Part shown: positions 45,801-58,225 of the stretch, piece by piece
Layout: each line of letters opens with the position of its first letter
How positions within the stretch are numbered: the stretch's first letter is position 1
The notes under the pieces: generated by a model
What the model saw: only the letters and a program-made list of their open reading frames with translations
Databases searched by the model: none
Told to the model about the DNA's origin: nothing
NCBI GenBank assembly: GCA_026545225.1
Contig: CM048848.1
Location: 12,256,853-12,320,852 of the forward strand
Origin: Cornus controversa
Taxonomy: Eukaryota; Streptophyta; Magnoliopsida; Cornales; Cornaceae
Direction of reading: 5' to 3'
Length of the DNA stretch: 64,000 nt
Translations under genes and position numbers: made by a program

Positions 45801-47426
45801 TGATGCCCAATTTAACTATTCCATCACCGAGAAAGAATTGTTAGTTGTCCTATTTTTCTTTGATAAATTTTGCTTTTATTTTATAGGATCTAAGGTCATC
45901 ATCTATACTGATCATTCAGCTTTGAGACATCTTCTCTCCAAAATAGATGCCAAACCTAAGCTGATACATTGAATTTTTCTCGTTTAAGAGTTTGACCTTG
46001 AGATCCGTGATAAGAAAGGCTCTGAGAATGTAGTCGCCGACCATTTATCTCGTCTGGTTGTTGAGTCTATTAGTGAATCTCTTCCTATCTCTGAGTATTT
46101 TTTTGATGAGCAACTATTTGAGGTATCTCCTGTCCCGTGGTATGTAGATATTGTCAATTACATTGTGACTGGTCAAATACCCTCCACTTGGTCTAAACAA
46201 GAGAGAGATAAATTCTGAGCTAAGGCTAAGGAATATTTTTGAGATGATCCCTACCTATTTAAGTATTATCCAGATCAGATCATCCGTAGATGTGTCCCCC
46301 AAGAAGACTAAGAGTCCGTCATTTCCTTTTGTAATGAATAGGCTTGTGGTGGCCATTCAGCTCTAAACGAACAAATGCAAAATTCTTGCAATTGGGATTT
46401 TATTGGCCCACCCTATTTTAGGACACCCACACTTACTATCTAGCTTCTCATAAATGCCAATTATTAGGGAAGATTACCATGCACAATGAGTGGCCCAACA
46501 ATCAAATTTAGTGGTCAAAATCTTTGATGTTTGGGGTATTAACTTCATGGAACCCTTTCATTCCTCATATGAGTATCTTTGTATCCTTCTTGCAGTTGAC
46601 TACATGTCCAAATGGGTTGAAGCTTTAGCCACCATGACAGCAGACCATAAAGTTGTAGTGAAATTCTTGGAAGACTTAATTTTGCCTAGATTTGATGCTT
46701 CTCGAGCTATAATCAGTGATAATGGTTCCCATTTCTGCAACAAAGTCTTTGGAAGCCTAATGTCAAAATATGGAATCACCTACAAGGTAGCCCTACCTTA
46801 TCACCCATAAACAAATGGTCAAGCTGAGGTATCCAATAGGGAGATCAAACATATCTTAGGAAAAACGGTTAATCCATATGGAAGGATTGGACTCTTCGAC
46901 TCTAAGATGCTTTGTGGGCATATCGTACTGCTTATAAGACCCCTATAGGAATGTCCCCATACCAATTGGTCTATGGTAAAACTTGTCATTTTCCTGTCGA
47001 ACTTGAACACTGTTCTTATTGGGCCATTAAGACCATGAACTTTGACTCTGATATAGTCGGTGAATATAGGACACTTCAAGTTGATGAGTTAGAGGAAATC
47101 CAAAATGATGCCTACGAGAGTTCTAAGATTTATAAAGCTAAACCAAGTGGGAATATGATAAACACATTCTAAGAAAGGATTTCTCTAGTGGACAAAAGGT
47201 TCTTTTATATAACTCCCGTCTCTAATTGTTTCCCAGGAAGTTAAGGTCACGATGGTCTGGCCCATACTATGTCAACCATATTACTAATCATGGAGCCATT
47301 GAGATACAAGATCCAAAAACTGGAAATTTGTTCAAAGTTAATGCTCATCAGCTAAAGCCTTTCCTTGAGCTCGAGGCATATAAAATTGAGGACATTCTCC
47401 TCGTTGATCTGGTTTATTCGGATTAA
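42894..47426 (+). mobile_element. Athila gag-pol region (fossil)
   Basis: Parts in order: gag C-terminal part (YHPNTRNQPNFSYRQN, about 42.9-43.7 kb), aspartic protease with the LGASVNLLPYLGYLELGL stretch (about 43.9-44.2 kb), reverse transcriptase with QWVSPIHVVPKKSG, FAYRRMPF and FMDDFSVFG (about 44.8-45.4 kb), RNase H with IYTDHSALRHLL (about 45.6-46.1 kb), and integrase with FMEPFHSSYEY, VDYMSKWVEA, ISDNGSHF and a C-terminal SRWSGPYYV (about 46.4-47.4 kb). The FMDDFS box and protease motif are typical of Athila. Several breaks; not functional. Confidence 0.9.
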
Positions 47427-49160
47427 TCTCTATGGGGGTGCTACTCCCCCATTATGTCTGGCTAAAGACGTTAAACCTAGCACTCCTGGGAGGCAACCTA
47501 GCAAATGTAAAATCATTTTTTTTAATGTTAGTTTTTTCTTTTATACTCTATTTGGGTATGCTAATACTAAGTTTGGGGGTGCCCCATTTCATGATTATTT
47601 GGTCTATATTTAGAATTACATAATTGTAGGGACAGAACTTCAGAGACACCGAAACAACTGTGGTAACATGTTCCAATTTTTATCTCCAAGTAAGCATTGT
47701 CCATATATTGTCACCACTAAAATTCTGTTGATCATAAACACTAGGGACAATGTTATACTTAGTTTGGGGGTAGTTCGGACATATTCCTCTCTTGTAAATC
47801 TTTTTATCCAAAATAGAGTTCAAAAAAAAAAAAAAGTCCAGTATAGCCACCCATTTTTTAACTATGTATGTAGTACCAATTCTACAATTTGTGATATCAT
47901 TGATAAAGTTGATAATTTTCGTTTATTAAAGTCTAGTTTCGATACCAAATACTGTCGAGATTACTTCAACACAGTATGACTTTAATAAAGAAAGAAACCC
48001 CCTTTGTACTCTATACATTAGCGTTTCTAGCTAATCAATATCTTATCACATATACATTTTGAAAAATTAGAAACCACCAGTTCAGAGAATGGGGAGAAAA
48101 GTAGTACCCGTGGTTTTTGCGTGAAAAAATATTTTAAAAAAAATCAATTGATGAATACATCTTGTAGGTTAGGAATTGTTATTTCTTGGTAATTTTGAAC
48201 TTTTGAAATTATTTTTTGATTCGAATAATTCACATCATTGCTTATTTTAGCTATCTTGTAGTCATTGATTTCTAGTTTACTCCTTACAAGCACACTTACA
48301 TATTTATTGTGGGGGTATGTACTCCAAACTTGGTTTACATTTCGTAAGTGTCCAATTAGAGTAAGAGAACCTTGAGAATAGATATCCTTGGCATGATTTT
48401 TGAAAAAAAAAAATTATATATTTGCATTGCAATAAGCCTTCTTACCGAGTGACCGGCCTTTTGCCTCAGTATGCATTGAGAGTTTGTGTTTAGAAGTATA
48501 TAAGGTTGAGCAATGAATAAGTTGACGAATAGTTTAAATTCGTAGCCTAGAAGACTCGAGTTATTAAGTCCTTTGGGTTGTCTCAACACCTAATGCCCTA
48601 TAATCATCTTATTTGAGAGTCATTGACCTAAAGCTTGTTACATGGGTTTGCTAGAAAGCTTAATGAATTTAAACATTGTAGATCTGTTTGTAAAAAAAAA
48701 AAAAAAATTGTATGTTTTATTCATGCCTTGGTCCATCTATTTAAAAAGGGGATTCTAATAATTTGAAAGACATTGCAATTTGCATCCTAAGGATAAGGTT
48801 AAACCACATGCTTAGATGTAAGTTTACTCTCATAAAGAGGCTACGATTGATTGCTATTTTGATATGTTAGTTTGAGTTTTGGGTGGGGTTTTTTGAGTTG
48901 AGTTATGATTTTTAGAAGTTTGTAGATTGCTAATAAATAATAATTCTTTAAATACTTGTTGTAATCATTTTATTGATAAATGTTGGTGGGTATCCTTTTG
49001 GTTAAACCCTCACAAGACTTCACTCGTCCACTAAGGATACCTAGGGGTTTAAAAGGCTTGTTGCAATTGTTAAATGCAATCGGGTCTCCCACGAAAGAGG
49101 AAGTAGTTTAATTGTTTATTTTATTTTTAATTTTATATTGCTAAGAGACTAGAAATATGT
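47427..49160 (+). other. Athila 3' untranslated part, no env-like gene
   Basis: About 1.7 kb between pol and the polypurine tract. Athila relatives sometimes carry an env-like frame here; I see none. Part of it (47870-47980) is mirrored in the antisense Athila at 61270-61490, confirming the family. Confidence 0.7.
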
Positions 49161-49173
49161 AAGTTTGGGAGTG
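49161..49173 (+). other. Athila polypurine tract
   Basis: AAGTTTGGGAGTG immediately before the LTR start TGATAAG. The antisense Athila has AAGTTTGGGGGTG at the same place (59594-59606). Confidence 0.85.
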
Positions 49174-49645
49174 TGATAAGCACTGAATATTGCACATTTA
49201 AGCCTCTTTAATTGCATTTGTTAATTCCTTAATTGTGTTTATGTTGGTATTTTTATGTTATTTTTATGTATTTGCTGTTTTCAGGAGTTTGTCCATAAAA
49301 TCAGTCAATAAAGATTGCTTAGTGCTTCAATAAGGTCTCGAGCAAGCTCATCCAATGGTCTAATGATGTGTGTATATTTTTATATTTTAATTTATTATTA
49401 TTTTTATAGTTTATTTATTTTCTAATTTTAATTTCTTAAATAATTTTCTTATATTTTATTGTTACTAGTAGTATACTTTAGTATGTTATATTTCTATTTT
49501 TAATTATGTTGTATTTTATTATTTTATATTATTTATATAGATATCTATATAAGTCAGTTTATATATGTGTGCATAATTATATTATAGTATATAGTTATAT
49601 TTATATATTAGTATTATATATTATATAGTTTTATTACATTCACAT

Positions 49646-50338
49646 TGTTAGAAAAATTGAATGAAAATTGAATATTATATTATGAGTTAGGTTAGGATAT
49701 TACTTAACATACACGTAACTATTAATTCGAAGCGAATAAACACTTTTAGTGTTGGTTGAAGGTGAAACAGTTTGATTCACACTGAATAGACACCAAAAGT
49801 GTGTTGGTATCGAATAGACACAATTAGTATTGTTTAAAATTAAAACAATACGAGTCACAACCTTTTGCATCAAAGGACATGTCCTATGGCTATTCGGCTA
49901 CTTTTGAAAGGGTACCACTATACCTATAAATAGGTCCCTCAATTCTCATTTGTATATACAATTTAGACTTCTTCTTCTCTCTACATCTGAGGTCTCCCTT
50001 CTTACAAAACCTATATAGCCTAACCAAGTTGTAGTCTAGTGAGTCTTAGTAGTCTGGTCTTCACTAACGGTTTATGAGAGTCAAGTCCAAGAGAGTACTA
50101 ACACATAGGTGGTTCGCAGAAGATCAGTTGGTTTGTAGTGTTGCTACCAATTGAGAGGAAGATCATTGTATCTTGAGAGACAGTCGCCAAGGATTCGTTC
50201 AACACCATTGCAGGGCGATAATTATCTTAAGGACATAGAGTCTAACTCTAGCTTCGTTCTACATGTTCTTTAGTATTTATTTATTTTACAATTGTTTTAT
50301 ATCTTAAATAGTATCATGTACGCATATATTTTTCAACA
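49646..50338 (+). repeat. 5' LTR of the nested copia
   Basis: It starts TGTTAGAAAAATTGAATG and ends TTTTTCAACA. A TATAAATA box lies at 49925-49932. No standard tRNA-Met primer site is visible after it. Confidence 0.92.
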
Positions 50339-52896
50339 ATCTTAAGACAATTACGTGCTCTGCTATTGTATATATGCTACTATTTAAGACAGTGATTTTA
50401 TACGAAGTATAAAATATTGATGAGTTAAATATTTGTGAAATATCAATACCATATAGAGTATCGGTTATTTTGTGAAATTCAATATTTGTAATATAATACT
50501 ATTTAAATTTGTGGTATGCCTTAATTCAATATTAGTACGATATTGAATATATATTTTATCCATCTATATGTAAATCATATGATTTGAGTTGAATGTCTTT
50601 ATTTGGTAATTTTATGATTTGCATATAATATGCTTATATATTGGTGATAAGTTTAAGTATCATACATGTTATTCAATATTTATGAAATATTGATCTAGTG
50701 TTGCATTTAAATTAGTGTTATATTTATCAATATTTCTATAACGTGATGAATGACAAGTGTAATAGAGATAATTAATCTTGTCAAAAATAAGTAGAAATTT
50801 TGAGACATTCTCCAAGGCACATGTTGTGCTAGAGGAATAATTGGGTGTTAGAAAAAGATATACACCATATAAGACCATTGAGGGTACACATGATAAATGG
50901 TGTTTATCATGATTTCTAAAATCAATCTGGTAGTCAAATCAGAGGGTGATGAGTCGATATTCCTCATCATATCTGCTCTGATAAGAGGATTATATTATTT
51001 ATCAAAAATGAAAGTTAAATCTTCTTAAGAAAATTCTCTACAACCAAAATAAGGTTGTATGAGAAATAGCCTTAGGGTGAGAACTCGTTCTTCAATGAGT
51101 TAATGTGTATTAAATTCAAGGGTGTGTAAGAGATATATCCAAAACCTGGAATCAAGTTAATTTTCTTACTTATGTGGATGTCCTAACTCAAATTTGTCAC
51201 ATGTGAAAGGTAATTAACTAGAGTGTATTTTCACTCGTACAAAAGAGTGTTGTACCTCTAGCATTAAATCACAGTGATATATGTGACTTAATATATGTGC
51301 ACATGAGAGATGGAGAAAGTATTTAATACTTTGATAAGAATTACACAAGATGTTGTGAAGCAAAATTTGAGAATGAGGTTGAGAGTCAATTTAGCAATTT
51401 AATTGAAATGGTGTTGCTAAAATGCAAGCATCATTGAGTAGAAATGATTTGAAGATAAATTATGGATTACCCAGAAGTTATGAGAAAACTCAACTATCCT
51501 CAAATTTAGTCTTATACCTCATTAAGAAAATTATTAAGACACCAGTTGATTGATATATAGAAAAACCTTATATCTTTTTATAAATACTTATTAATGTGGG
51601 GGTGTTTATATAATGTGACAATCCTAAAATTATTAGGATATTAATGGGACATATTTTGTGCATAATTCAAGAAATATAGAATGAGGTTCTATTAATGGAA
51701 AATTAATTTAAAATAACCAAGGAGGGTTCATAGTTTTAGATCATGAAAAAAGAGTGTACAAACTTGGAAAATCTATGTGTAGATTGAAACAAACACCAAA
51801 TCAATGACATATGTTAGGTGGTTACATTTCAATCAGTATGATGCATGCTAAAGATACTTTAGATGGATATATTTTCTAACTATATTGTTGTGATCTAAAT
51901 GACAAGTTGCACAGAACTTGATATACAAGCAATCCGAGAGAATACTAAATGTATTGAGGTGGTTAAGATCTATCTTAAAATTAATGATTGCATTTATCAA
52001 GGATTGACATTGGAATTAAGGGATATAAAAGACTTTAGATTCATGAATGAACATGTCTTTAATATTAAAGGTGTAGTCATGGAATATAAGATAGTTGCTT
52101 TAAATAAAGCAAAAATAATTAAGTTATAAAAATTCTTAAAGAATATTCCAAATTGGCTAACACCTGCACCACTGCTCTCAAATGAGAAAATCTCTATAGA
52201 ATGTATATATCAAAGAACAACCTGATGGCCACATTTATGAAAGGTTGAACGAGAGAGTAAGTGACGATGTCATTGAGGGGAATGAGCTTAATGCCTAAAA
52301 CTAATGAGTCACCTTAATGGAAACCCTATTTAGCTGACTGGAGATCCTAAGATCTAGATTTAAAGGGACAACTGAAAGTTTGAATGACTCACCAATAGCA
52401 TTGAAAGATTTTATCTTCTACCCATTTCTATGATGACACAGTGCTACCTGTCATAGGTATTAGGTTAAGCAAATGTTTTTAGTGATTCTTATATATTGGA
52501 AATCCAAGTGAGGTATGGTAGGATACTTTTAATAGAGAATCACTTATATGAGTGTGAAATGAGTCGCTTCTATGAGAATAACAAGGCTAAGTTCTCTAGA
52601 GCACTTATGATTCATGAATACTAGGATTTATTCAGGGCCAAAATGAACACAACCGAAAGAACCAACTTTGTGGGAAAAAGTATTGTGTGTATACTATTGT
52701 CTAGTTTTACACAAACGACTAAATAGTTTAAGACTTTATGTCACTAGTTAGCCAAGTAAATCCGATAGTATTACACTAGGGAAGATTCAAGGCTAAAAGC
52801 TATCTATCCCGATGCAATAACATTTCAATTGTACTCTCTCTAGTTTTGGTCGAGTCTGTTTTACATTTAAGGCTAATTTTCATTCATGTGGGGGAT

Positions 52897-53592
52897 TGTT
52901 AGAAAAATTGAATGAAAATTGAATATTATATTACATGAGTTAGGCTAGGATATTACTTAACAGACATGTAAGTATTAATTCGAATCGAATAAACACTTTT
53001 AGTGTTGGTTGAAGGTAAAACAGTGTGATTCACACTGAATAAATACCAAAAGTGTCTGTTAGTATCGAATAGACACCATTAGTGTTGTTTAAAGTTGAAA
53101 TAGTATGAGTCACAACCTTTTGCACCAAAGGACATGTTCCATGGCTATTCGGGTACTTTTGAAAGGGTACCACTATGCCTATAAATAGGTTCCTCAATTC
53201 TCATTTGTATATACAATTCAGACTTCTTCTTTTCTCACGTCTAAGGTCTCCCTCCCTACAAAACCTATATAGCTTAACCAAGTTGTAGTCCAGTGAGTCT
53301 TAGTAGTCTGGTCTTCATCAACGATTTAGGAGAGTCAATTCCAAGATAATACTAACACATAGGTGATTCATAGAAACTCAGTTGATTTGTAGTGTTGCTA
53401 CTAGTTGAGAGGAAGATTGGTGTATCCTGGGAGACAGTCACCAAGGGTCCATTCAACACCACTATGGGGTAATAATTATCTTATGGACATAAAGTCTAAC
53501 TCTATCCTCGATCTATTGGTTCTTTAGTATTTATTTATTTTACAATTGTTTTATATCTTAAATAATATCATATACGCATATATTTTCTAACA
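52897..53592 (+). repeat. 3' LTR of the nested copia
   Basis: It follows CATTCATGTGGGGGAT and ends TTTTCTAACA. A TATAAATA box lies at 53180-53187, and the LTR aligns with 49646-50338 from end to end. Confidence 0.92.
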
Positions 53593-54930
53593 CACATACA
53601 CACACAGCGACCAAGAGCAGAGCAGACCCACCACTAACAAAAAGACCCATTTCCAGTAAGACACCACTGCCGAACCTCTTTTGGAGTTCCACTCAAGAGA
53701 ACCACAGGCAAACTATAGACCGCCAGAGCAGACCCACAAGCTCGAAGCCAGTTTCACCGCACCCCTGTGCACCACCTTGAACCGTGAGCAGCTATCTTCC
53801 ATAGCCATAACAGCCTTAACCATCTCCGGCTACAAAAAAACCATAGGCCCATGCCACTACCACACTAGCCGCCACCTTCATCACCATCTACCAAGCAATA
53901 CCCATAGCAGCACGCCACCATGCCCAACTACACCCACTCCCATGAAACAACCACCACTTCTTTTGCTAACTCACATGGGAAAGAGAGAGAAACATGGGTA
54001 ACAGTGGGTTAGATGTTAGAGATAGAGTGAGTTAGTTGGTTAGAGAGTGATTAGTTAGAGATAGAGTGAGTCAGTGGGTTAGAGATGCACAGCTAGAGAG
54101 AGAGAGAGAGAGAAAAGTAGGACAAGTGTAAGAAAAAGTTTTTACTCCGGATATGATATGGGTAGTTGGTGATGTAAAGAGCAAGTTGATTCAATTAACA
54201 AAGAGTATATGTGTTCTCAGCATTAATTGGTGGTTGGCTCCAAAGTCAAATTTTGCATACCTTATTACACCATCTTTTTCGTTGCAAGTTGGAAGAAATT
54301 TTTTATATAAATAGCCATGGCAAGCTTCAGAAGAAAGGAGGAAGAGGGGATTCATACGCCTGATGGAGACATATACATTCAGATTTATTCCAGAGGCCTT
54401 TGGGTTGTAATGTAGGAGTATTATAGTTTCTTTCTCATTCCATAACAAATCAGTAGTGTAGTTTCAGTTTCTTCATTTTCTTGTGAAACAATTCAGTGCA
54501 AGATTGGAGATCAATGTAGTGAGAGCATTGATTTGAGTGTAGAGTGTTGTGAGAACACTTATTACTCATTCTAATTCTTATTTAATTGTAACTTCTAGTA
54601 TTGCAATTCCTTTAATTGTTGTTTAAATTATTGTCTTTTCTTGTTTATTTACTTGTCTTACATTTAAATGCTCTTTTAAATTTTGTACTGTTATTTTCAT
54701 TGTATTTGTATTTTCAATTAGAAAAAAACCCCTTCCAAAATGATCGTTTTAAACTCGGTTACATTTTAATCAACTTGGACTCATTGATTGTCCAACCGCA
54801 ATCCCTTGGGTTCAACCTTGCTTTCCACTATACAATTTATTTGTTAAGTAGTTTCGGGTTTTATAAATTTCTTTACATGAGGCGTAGAAACCCCAATGAC
54901 AAATTATCTCTTTTTATATGCTCGTCAAAA

Positions 54931-54948
54931 TGGCGCCATTGTTGGGGA
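54931..54948 (+). other. Athila primer binding site
   Basis: TGGCGCCATTGTTGGGGA matches the TGGCGCCGTTGCCGGGGA sequence found directly after Athila and Tat LTRs in plants. It shows that this LTR stood at the 5' side of an internal region. Confidence 0.88.
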
Positions 54949-56534
54949 TTGCAACAAAAAATTAATTTAGTCTTGGTTGATTTACTTCTTCAATTTGTTC
55001 CTAAAATAAAAATTAAAAAAAAAGTCTTTATTTTTTTAAAAAAAATTCGGTACTTTTCCCTTCTTAAATTTTTTTTTTTTACAGTACCTATCTTTTGTAT
55101 TACATTTGTGATTTTTAGTTTCTGGTTTTGTCTTGTATGAATAGTGTATGTATTATGATTGTTTGTAGCATTTGACTTGTGTTTGATTTCTTTTGTGTTA
55201 GTTTTATGTTATTTTGCATCATCCCGTTAATAAGATTTAGCCCAACAACCTTCTTTTAATTTGAGCCCATTTTTATTTAAGTAGCCTAAGTTTTTCACCA
55301 ATTTTTCAACCCAAATATTTGTTTTTTCTTTTTCATTTCCAAAGAGTACTTATTAATGTTTCCTTTTTGTTGTGTTATACAGGAGGCATAACCGGTTCAT
55401 AATACAAGTAAGTACACCATTCTCTTTTCTTATATATGTTTTTATTTTCTAGTGTAGAAAAACATAGTTTATTTTAGGTTGAGAACTTTTGCATGTGAAC
55501 TCTAAGATAGCATAACTTAGAAATATCCCCAGAGTCACACTTTCTTCTATCCTTTTTTTCCTTTTATTTAATTTTTGAAAAAAAAAAAAAAGAAGAAAGA
55601 CCACACACTTACTTCTTTTTTCTTTTCTTGTTATTGATGGTTTTGTATATACATATTTTAATTAGCATTTTGCATAAGATACTTTAAGGGCAAAACCTCA
55701 ACAAGATACGGTCGGAATTTAATCACCCATTTTTCATAGCCCACAAATCATAAAATCCAAGCATTTGTTAAACCTTGAGCCAAATTGAATTAAAATTCAT
55801 TTAGACATTGGCCTTATTTACGGTTACGAGATCATAGGACCTCTCGAAAGGACACGATTGTTAGTCACTCTAGTGAGTAACTATCAAATTGACAAATGGT
55901 AGGCCAGTTCTGTCTAAGGAGTGTGGACGTACTGCCATTAAGCAGGCCATGTGCCTCTCCACACTTTCTTGGGAACTACTCCGTTGTTAGTTTGATGATC
56001 CTTAATTGGTAACCTATCAATTTAAATCCGAAAAAGAGTAGGAGTTGTCTAAATTAGGAGAAAGTTAATTTGGAGATCATCCTATTAATTTTCTGCAAGA
56101 CTAGATTTAAAATTAATCACCTTGGAAGTTAAGCTCAAGATAAAAGCAAAAAAAAAAAAATAATTTATTTATGTGTTAGCCCCTCTTTTAGGACTAAAAA
56201 AAAAACTAGGTGTATGTTTGTTTATGCCCTAGTGGTTGCGGGTTAACAAACGCTTAGTTCGTGTGCCTAGTAAGCCATCACTCCTTTATTCGGAAAACAC
56301 TTCCATTCCATTTTTACCATCTTCAACCACCACTAATCATCTAATGGATGATATTCATCCACCTGCTGCAAATCCTGCACCACTTGCAGCTAAGACCCTA
56401 AATGACTACTTTGCACCTATCACAGCCAATCCACCAAATTGCATTGTCCTTCCTACCAATACTACAGCCCAGTTTGAGATTCAACCATGTATAATTCATA
56501 TGTTACCTAAACTCCATGGTTTTGAGAATGAACA
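54949..56534 (+). mobile_element. Athila leader and gag N-terminal part (fossil)
   Basis: A long AT-rich leader (to about 56235) precedes a frame reading LNDYFAPITANPPNCIVLPT, then FEIQPCIIHMLPKLHGFENE, the conserved Athila gag start (NPPSCIVLP, FxxKPxxIQLLPxFHG). It stops abruptly at about 56534, where a chromovirus integrase begins. Confidence 0.8.
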
Positions 56535-58225
56535 ACCTTAGTCAACTGTATATTGATCAAATTTTGAGACTACACGGAGTGCTAGTTTCCATTTTATCTA
56601 ATAGAGATCTGAGGTTTATATCACAATTTTGGCAGAGTTTTCAAGCTATACTTGATACAGACCTCCATTTCAGTACGACTTTTTATCATCAGACAGATGG
56701 TCAGTCGGAGCGTACTATACAGATTTTGGAGGATATTCTTAGAGCATGTGCACTTGATTGCAATAGTAGTTGGGAGGATCACCTTCTATTAGTGGAGTTT
56801 GCATACAATAATAGCTATTAAGCTAGTATTGAGATGGCACCATTCGAGGCTTTATATGGTAGACCTTATAGGTTACCCATATGTTGAAAAATGATGGAGA
56901 GACAATGGCATTGGGGCTAGATATAGTCTGAGAGACTACGAAAAAGATAAAGGTTATAAGGCAGTGGTTAGTTACAGCTCAAAGTTGTTAGAAAAGCTAT
57001 GCCAATAGATGGCGTCGACCTTTGGCATTCAAGGTAGGGGGACCATGTTTTCTTAAAGGTCTCACTATAATGAGGCTTGAGAAGATTTTGGCATAACGGG
57101 AATCTAGCGCTATGATTTATTGGTCCGTTTGAGATATTGGATCGTGTATGTGAGGTTGCATATCGCTTGGCATTACCACCACAAATGTCAAGTGTGCATA
57201 ATACTTTCTACGTTTCGATGTTGAGAAAGTATGAGCCAGATCCTTCACATGTACTTGATTGGATAGATCTTAAGGTGGAGGATGACATGTCATATAAAGA
57301 AAGACTGGTTTAGGTTTTGGATACTAGAGAGCAAGTGTTTCAGGGCAAAACTATTCCATTGGTTAAAGTGATTTGGAAGCATCACGGAGTCGAGGTGGCT
57401 ACGTGGGAGTGAGAACAAAAAGTTTGTTCAAAGTATCCTGAATTGTTTACCACTTGAAGTATGTTTCTAATTTCGAGGACGAAATTCCTTAAAGGTGGGG
57501 AGGTTGTAGAGATCGAGACCAATTTGGACCGATATGCATTTTATTCATCAAGATTGCCATAAATGAATTTTTAATAATGTTTAGCATGTTTTGAGTGTGG
57601 AAAACATGTTTAGGAAGTTGTATAGAGGTTTTGGAAAGTTTTGGGAACGTTTGGCGAACTTTGACTTTTTGGCTCAAAATAGCCCCAGGATGTTGTCCAA
57701 GTGGCCCCTGGAATCAGGAAATTTTTTAGAAAATAATTATTTTTTGTTTTAAACCAAATGAAATATTTAAAGAGTTAAGGAGGTAATTTTGAGGCCGTAG
57801 GAGCTTTCGAAATCAAAAATAGAGGTCGGGAGGGTACGTTAAGTGGTCAGGGGCATTTTGGTCATTTTGCAGCCCTAGATATTTTAAATATCTGTATACG
57901 CAGAGAATCACTCATTCTCTTGACTAGTAACTCATGCCTATTTCTCTCCTTTCTCTCTTACTTTATCTCTCTTCCTTCTCTCTTCATTTCAGAGGCCTTT
58001 AGCTTAGATTCGGGAGTCACCGAAGAAAGGCAACACGTAAGGCTTGTCAGGGGCTTTGGTTTGAATTGAACAAATTCAAGTTTTGGCAAGGTGAAACTCA
58101 GTGGAAATCTTGGAAATAGGTTGGAAAGTCTTCATTTTTGAGCTAGGGGTGTTCTTTCTCTCCTAGTTGTTGATTCTAGGGTTTCAGATGGTTTGGAAAG
58201 GTGTAGGTTGTAGTTGGCATATTGA
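56535..58225 (+). mobile_element. Ty3/gypsy chromovirus 3' end, sense fossil
   Basis: The segment begins inside integrase (YIDQILRLHGVLVSILSNRD, then TDLHFSTTFYHQTDGQSERT and WEDHLLLVEFAYNNSY). It continues with the C-terminal part, a chromodomain-like stretch (about 57290-57440), the GGACGAAATTCCTTAAAGGT polypurine region and the LTR from 57505. It is truncated on both sides: left at the Athila gag joint, right by the antisense Athila at 58226. Broken in several places. Confidence 0.85.
57505..58225 (+). repeat. 3' LTR start of the sense chromovirus
   Basis: It starts TGTAGAGATCGAGACC and matches the first 700 bases of the LTR at 62329, including the CCCTAGATATTTTAAATATC phrase and the CT-rich leader. 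It is cut at 58226. Confidence 0.82.

Larger units (their letters stand above)
49646..53592 (+). mobile_element. Ty1/copia element nested in Athila LTR, internally reduced fossil
   Basis: LTRs of 693 and 696 bp flank about 2.56 kb and a perfect CACAT duplication (49641-49645 and 53593-53597). The internal part is far shorter than usual. It keeps faint pol relics: VYKLGKSMCRLKQTPNQ (RT, about 51750) and ALNKAKIIKL with KFLKNIPNWLTPAP (RNase H, about 52100). A GTGGGGGAT polypurine tract precedes the 3' LTR. It is heavily broken. The LTRs differ at about one base in ten, so it is perhaps some four million years old at a common plant rate, and younger than its host LTR. Confidence 0.92.
49174..54927 (+). 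repeat. Second Athila LTR, split by nested copia
   Basis: The outer pieces (49174-49645 and 53598-54927) total about 1.80 kb and match the first LTR. The copia at 49646-53592 plus one CACAT copy accounts for the interruption. The LTR ends at about CTCGTCA (54927), just before the primer site. A GA run lies at 54093-54112. Confidence 0.87.
41131..56534 (+). mobile_element. Athila-type Ty3/gypsy array: LTR-internal-LTR-partial internal
   Basis: Order on the plus strand: LTR (41131-42893), gag C-terminal part through integrase (42894-47426), long 3' untranslated part, polypurine tract, LTR (49174-54927, holding a nested copia), primer site, leader and gag N-terminal part (to 56534). The first LTR lacks its primer site and gag start; the second internal region has them but stops inside gag. 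This looks like two copies sharing a middle LTR, or a recombinant. Both internal regions are broken. The LTRs differ at very roughly one base in twelve, an age of a few million years. Confidence 0.82.

Noticed and set aside
47427-49160. Possible Athila env-like gene
   Set aside because: No signal peptide, membrane segment or long frame is visible; frames are short and AT-driven.
51899-52129. 76-residue frame as an independent gene
   Set aside because: Its end reads as the copia RNase H relic and it sits between two LTRs of the nested copia.
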